Below, in pieces: positions 59,950 through 64,000 of a DNA stretch of 64,000 nucleotides (positions within the stretch are counted from its first letter, which is position 1; the number at the start of each line of letters is the position of its first letter). Both the position numbers and the translations under genes were made by a program. Origin of the DNA: Gnetum montanum (Eukaryota > Streptophyta > Gnetopsida > Gnetales > Gnetaceae). Under the pieces are notes generated by a model that saw nothing but the letters and a program-made list of their open reading frames with translations, made no database searches and had not been told where the DNA came from. Location: assembly GCA_015680685.1 (NCBI GenBank), contig MNCI01034664.1, positions 888,387 through 952,386 of the forward strand, written 5' to 3'.

Positions 59950-61200
59950 GCCTTTATGTGAAAGTTTTCCTTTTTAATTTGGTGTGCATTGCATAAAATT
60001 TTCTATTCATGTATTTCTTTACCTTCTTAAGTAGATAATGTAGAATGAGAATTTCTTCTTGTAATTCACTATACCTTTCATCATACTTACCTCTTGGTTC
60101 ATCAATAACTTGTAGTGAATTTTCATTTGTGAGAGCCATGAATATGAGATGAGCATCCTTTGTGGAATCATCTACTTCTTCTTCACTTTGCTCATCATCA
60201 TCCCAACTAGTATAGAAGTTGGCCATTTTCATTTCCGTATCAATCCTCTCTTTTCATTGCAACCTACCATTACTAAGATATTTAGAGGCCTCTTCCTCCA
60301 CAAACCCAACATTCTATTAAAAAAGCATAAAAATTAGAATTTGATAAATTCTTACCTTTGTCCTTGCCTTTAGATTGATTGGATCCTTATTAATTAAAAC
60401 TCTTTTCTTTTCTTGCAAGTTGTTTTTGGACTCTTCTTGAAAGAAGAGCTATCTTCTCCTCACTACTACCATCTTCCTTAGTAGGTTCATTTTCCTTGGA
60501 GGCTAATTTTAGAGTAATGGGCTTTTCCTTTATTGCCCCTTCACTTATGAGATTCATTTCATAAGAAATAAGAGCACTTTGAAGCTCTTAAAATTTTACA
60601 ACTAAAAAATCTCTGATCTTCTCCATGGTTATAACCTAAGGTCTAAATTCTGGTTGGAGTGTTTGAATCATTTTTATTATCACATCACTTTCATGCAAGT
60701 CCTTGCCTATACCCCTAATTTCTTCAACTAGATCACTATCCCTAGAAAAATAATTTTTTTTATCTTTTCATCTACTCTCATTTTGAGTTTATCATACTAA
60801 CTTTGTAAGATCAAAAGTTTGGATTGTTTGACTATGAATGTTCCTTCATAAGTAGCTTCTAAGGTTTCTCAAATTTTCTTAGCAATTCTACACCCAGCTA
60901 TCCCATTTAATTCATATTTATTTAATGCACAATATAAAAAATTTGTTTCTTTGGAATCATGCATAAACTTATCTCTTTTTTCCAACATCCACTTGCTTCA
61001 TGGTTTGAGGGCCTTTGTTGCACTATCAATTGGTGGTGTGTATCCTTCAAGAATGGACTCCCAAAGGTCAAACTCCATTGATTCAAAGAATCCATACATC
61101 CTTGCCTTCCAGTATGCAAAATTGAACCCATAAAACATAGGTGGCTTAGTGTACAACATTCCCTCCATAGTTCACTCTTGAATGTTGATGTTGAATGCAA
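59950..61200 (-). pseudogene. Copia gag (UBN2/DUF4219 type), decayed
   Basis: Minus-strand frame with stops. MFYGFNFAYWKARMYGFFES (61138-61081) is the usual N-terminal Copia Gag motif FDGxNYxxWKxRM. It is followed by PIDSATKALKP, then KWMLEKRDKFMHDSKETNFL, CALNKYELNGI, ETLEATYEGTFIVKQSKL and YDKLKMRVDE. The C-terminal open stretch 60232-59954 is acidic and helical, with DAHLIFMALTNEN and SELQEEILILHYLLKKVKK. That is the usual region after the zinc knuckle in this Gag type. Gag would form the particle into which the element RNA is packed. The knuckle itself could not be read with certainty. Confidence 0.8.
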
Positions 61201-61208
61201 GAGTACTA

Positions 61209-61221
61209 GGCTTCAATGCCA
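61209..61221 (-). other. Primer binding site of the Copia-type element, tRNA-Met type
   Basis: Minus strand TGGCATTGAAGCC, against the consensus TGGTATCAGAGCC. Three transitions. Confidence 0.75.
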
Positions 61222-61223
61222 CT

Positions 61224-62457
61224 TAAGAATTGAGAACTTAGAAAGGGAGGCATGAATAAGTTCCACAAATTGCAAGCAACACCTATTACATAAAACACAA
61301 GAATTACATGATTCCCCAACTTGGGTACTCCACACTTAAAGGGTAAATTCCTTGCACACCTCCAGACTTTGTTTCTTTCAAAATTTGGTTGAGGACATCA
61401 CAACCTTTACAAGATTTGAGCTCCACTATAGAGAGTTTCTTCAATACAAAATCTCTCAACCCTACAAGGTTCCAACAAGCTTAAAATGTGGTTTGAAGAA
61501 CATCACACTCTATACAAGATTTGAGCTCCACTCTAGAGTGTTTCGTCGCTACAAAACCACTCAACCTTGCAAGGTTCCAATAAGCTCATGATGTGGTTTT
61601 AAGGATCCCACAACTTTTACAAACTTGAGCTTCAGTTGAGAGTGTTTTGATGCTACAAAACCACTTAGTCTCATAGGATCCCCACAAGTTCAATACAGAT
61701 GTCTTTCCACAAGAAGCACATTAACTCCACAAGGTAACAAAGAAAGAAAAAGAAAAATAAGGAATGAGTGTAACTCAAATTACAAATCCTTGTACAATAA
61801 AGCATAGTTCCACTCTCAATTAAACAAATAATTTGACAATTCAAGTACATACAATAGCATAAGATAGATAATGATAACTTTGATGTTGACAATTCTTGCA
61901 TAATACCCAAGAGTTTGACATCTTTTTATAGCATCATATTTTTCAAAAATACCTTGGAATTCATGTAATGGCTTGCTAATGACTAATGTAGACATCTCCT
62001 TCAAGATTGCAATGTCTCTCTAAATTCAACTTCAACTCTGGGGAGATGTCTCCTTTCAGAATGGGATGTCTCTGGTGAGACATCTCTAGGGAGATGTCTT
62101 CTTTCCAAAGAAGACATCTCATGTTTTTAGGAGATGTCTTCCTATGATTGACTTCCTGTTGGCCAAGATGTCTTTTGTTCCTTGGAGACGTCTTCTTAAC
62201 TTTTGAGCTCTAGTTCTTAAGGCTTTCTCTTGCTCATTTAGCTTCCTCTCAATTCCTAAAGCATCTTCATTTAGCTTTTAGTCTTTTTACTTATCCATGC
62301 TCTCATTTTTTCTATGAAGTATTTTACTTGATAGTTATGCTTCCTTGAGTCCTTGTTCATGATGTGGAGTTTTTGTTCTTGTCCTATAAGCACATCCACA
62401 GTAAACATCCTTTACTCTCCATTTCCCTTAAGTTTTTGACATACCAAAAGGTCAACA
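61224..62457 (-). repeat. 5' LTR of the Copia-type element
   Basis: 1234 bp. Minus strand TGTTGACCTTTTGGTATGTC ... TTCTTA. The terminal CA has become TA. It is rich in GAGATGTCT/AAGACATCT inverted words near 62040-62190. Confidence 0.9.
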
Positions 62458-62462
62458 CAAGA

Positions 62463-62614
62463 TGTCTCCTAGCCACTTAGAACATCTCTTCTTACATCCC
62501 AGCTCTTAATCTAGACATCTTCTAGCTTACAAAGACATATTTCTAACTTTCCAAACCTACAATCAACTGCCTATAGGGATGAAAAAAGGACTTAAAAGAG
62601 GTGTCTCCACATCA
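62463..62614 (-). repeat. 5' LTR of the chromovirus, segment 3
   Basis: Aligns with about 47155-47308 (CTAGCCACTT ... GAGGTGTC). It carries the outer LTR end. Confidence 0.8.
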
Positions 62615-62898
62615 TACTTTGTATTGCACATTGTTGTTATGTTGTATTATATATTGTTATTAAACTAGGATCATCACTTATATAGTTATAATGGAAAGAT
62701 CATGTCCAAAGAATGAACAAACACAATAATTAGCTATTATTAGTGAATAGACTTGATTAAACATAACCAACTTGATATATACTACAAAACATTGCAAATG
62801 GTGTTATACACCATGACTGTATATACTAAATTTCAAGGTGTAACTACATATAGACATAAATGAACATGTTAAGCTTGCTACAACACATCAAATCTTCA
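62615..62898 (-). repeat. 5' LTR of the oldest layer, second segment
   Basis: Aligns with 42795-43080: ATTGCACATT, TTATAATGGAA, AGACTTGATTAA, AACTTGATA and TTAAGCTTG occur in the same order. It opens with the TACT target copy. Confidence 0.75.
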
Positions 62899-63564
62899 AT
62901 AGGTGAGACTAGTCTAAGGAATCATGGGATTTTTGGAAAAGGCCTATCCTTATACATGGGTTGTATGCCTTTCCAATTATACCTCAAGAACTAGTTCTAT
63001 GAATTAATTATTTATTTATTTTATTATCTTTACCAAAGGACCACCTTCAAACATGGATCTTGTGCTTTTCTAGTAACATAACAAGGAAAGATTTGATTAT
63101 TAATGATATTTTCCAAGTGAAATGAAAGCATAAGTAGAATGCATCAATGTGGGACTAGTAAAACCCAAGGTGGAAATTCAAGGAATTAATAAATCTCCTT
63201 AATGTCATATCCTTTTCTATAACCTTTTGGTCCTTCCTCCTTCCTTCAAGGTATAGTGATCATGGATTAATTTTAAGTTAATAAGGTAATAGGAACAACA
63301 TTAATTACATGATAAGGATCTCTTATTCATAAAAATGGGAGGGGTGATGTGGTCTCATTATCATGCATAATCATTCCTTTCATAATCTAATACCATAGGA
63401 TAAAATTCCAACCTATGGAGCTAATTCCTACATCATGATCAACAATATGATTAACAAAAAAATTGAAAATATTTATGAAATCAAAAGCAAAATCATCCAA
63501 GAAATTAGAAAATTATAAAAGAACTCAAAAAATAGCAACAAAATGGAAAATGCACTAAGACATC
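62899..63564. other. No feature recognised
   Basis: AT-rich sequence outside the nested elements. No ORF or repeat boundary found. Confidence 0.3.
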
Positions 63565-64000
63565 TGATGGGACACGATATCGCATAGGCTGCGATATCGC
63601 ATCCGCCGCGATATTGCGTACGTGATATCACAGTCCACCACAATGTCTATAAATAAGAAGCGGCTCTCCCTTGTTATACACGATAGAGTTAGACAGTAGC
63701 AAAACTCTGGCAGTTTGATCCCTCCAGAGATAGATTATTTTCCAGTGTTTGCCTGCAGTATGGTGAATGTAATGGTACGACATCCTTTACTGGAGTGTGA
63801 CGTACTTGGACACGCACATGACCGGCAATAAAGATCGAGATTACTTCATCATTGCAGCATTCACTTTGTTTATTTATTTATTTAATTGTTATTTCCTACT
63901 TTCCTAATTAGTCTCTCTCACCCTTATCTCATGTTAAACCGTGGAATGAGTACGACTTGATTACGAGCATTTAAGTGTGACTACTTGGTAACCCAGTGGT
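63565..64000 (+). repeat. LTR of the Athila-like family, cut by the window end
   Basis: Starts TGATGGGACACGATATCGC, has GATATC at 63576, 63593 and 63624 and GATATT at 63610, then TATAAATAAGAAG at 63648, CTCTCCCTTGTTA and CAGTTTGATC as in 15656-16485. CpG is frequent. Plus orientation. Whether it is a 5' LTR of a complete element or a solo LTR cannot be told here. Confidence 0.88.

Larger units (their letters stand above)
56162..62457 (-). mobile_element. Full-length gag-only Copia-type element
   Basis: 6296 bp with LTRs 56162-57371 and 61224-62457, minus orientation. Perfect 5 bp target duplication CAAGA at 56157-56161 and 62458-62462. A primer site and a long polypurine tract are in place. 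The gag region occupies about 59950-61200. The remaining 2.6 kb up to the 3' LTR shows no protease, integrase, RT or RNase H motif. It is therefore non-autonomous. The same family left solo LTRs at 51172-52406 and 54844-56091. Confidence 0.92.
46477..62614 (-). mobile_element. Chromovirus (Ty3/Gypsy) inserted in the 5' LTR of the older element
   Basis: The 3' LTR is 46477-47308. The 5' LTR, about 54255-62614, is split by two Copia-family insertions. LTRs start TG(A/G)TGT(A/G)GGGACACC-like and contain TTCTCAAGCTATA, ATCTTCTAGCCACTT and CTACAATCAAC in both copies. The flanking TACT at 46473-46476 and 62615-62618 is the target duplication, and the empty site survives at 42.79 kb. The internal part on the minus strand has gag, a tandemly duplicated protease region, reverse transcriptase, integrase and a chromodomain remnant. 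It is wholly degenerate. Confidence 0.85.
42605..62898 (-). mobile_element. Oldest layer: LTR element with about 480 bp LTRs and unknown ORF
   Basis: The 3' LTR is 42605-43080. The 5' LTR is split by the chromovirus into 46271-46476 and about 62615-62898. Shared phrases include GACATAAAATAAGTCCATRGTGTTATA and AAAAATAAGGTAAC in the first part, TTAATAGACTTGATTAA-like words and ACTATATATAGACATAAA in the second. Read on the minus strand, LTRs start TGAAGA and end TTTAACA. A tRNA-Met type primer site follows the 5' LTR and GAGGGGCTATTT precedes the 3' LTR. Internal sequence is only about 3.2 kb (43081-46270) and shows no polymerase. No target duplication is visible (ATAGG against TGTGA). Confidence 0.7.

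Noticed and set aside
60922-61200. 92-codon minus-strand open frame overlapping the Copia gag
   Set aside because: It is out of frame with the recognisable Gag motif (FNFAYWKARM), so it is a shadow frame of the gag region.

Overview
This window looks like nuclear DNA from a plant with a large, repeat-dense genome; a gymnosperm would fit, but nothing here proves it. I found no intact host gene, no rRNA or tRNA gene and no CRISPR array. Almost everything recognisable is LTR retrotransposon in various states of decay. The AT-rich sequence is strikingly poor in CpG except in the LTR family at 15.7-22.8 kb and 63.6 kb. Many damaged codons are what C-to-T or G-to-A change would give: TGG to TAG, CAA/CGA to TAA/TGA, and active-site Asp to Asn.

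Left part (1-36.6 kb). An inverted gag-protease copy of Tat/Ogre type lies on the minus strand at about 1.45-4.94 kb. Next comes what I read as one very large plus-strand Tat/Ogre-like element. Its parts are a 5' LTR (5938-7312), gag-protease (10.8-14.4 kb), a long spacer, the first part of reverse transcriptase (29.15-29.6 kb), archaeal-type RNase H (32.4-32.85 kb), integrase (33.1-34.2 kb) and a 3' LTR (35297-36641). Three things interrupt it: a 2.7 kb solo-LTR-like block (7996-10728), a complete 7.1 kb Athila-like element without reverse transcriptase (15656-22758), and a truncated minus-strand relative of the latter (from 29601). The spacer carries a minus-strand, four-exon reading frame of exactly 370 codons whose three splice junctions all agree in phase, plus a diverged tandem array with a period near 190 bp (25.6-28.45 kb).

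Middle (36.6-42.6 kb). Two copies of a LINE 3' end (37.6 and 38.95 kb) and a decayed, unidentified coiled-coil reading frame on the minus strand.

Right part (42.6-62.9 kb). A three-layer nest. The oldest layer is an LTR element with about 480 bp LTRs and an unidentified ORF (42605-62898). A chromovirus (46477-62614) sits in its 5' LTR. Three insertions of one Copia family sit in the chromovirus: two solo LTRs (51172-52406, 54844-56091) and a full gag-only element (56162-62457), each with a perfect 5 bp target duplication. At 63565 another LTR of the Athila-like family begins and runs off the window.

The strongest candidates for something new are the antisense spliced gene inside the Tat-like element, the series of non-autonomous elements that keep gag or an unknown ORF but lack polymerase, the palindrome clusters in the LTR promoters, and a tandem duplication of the protease/RT region in the chromovirus.
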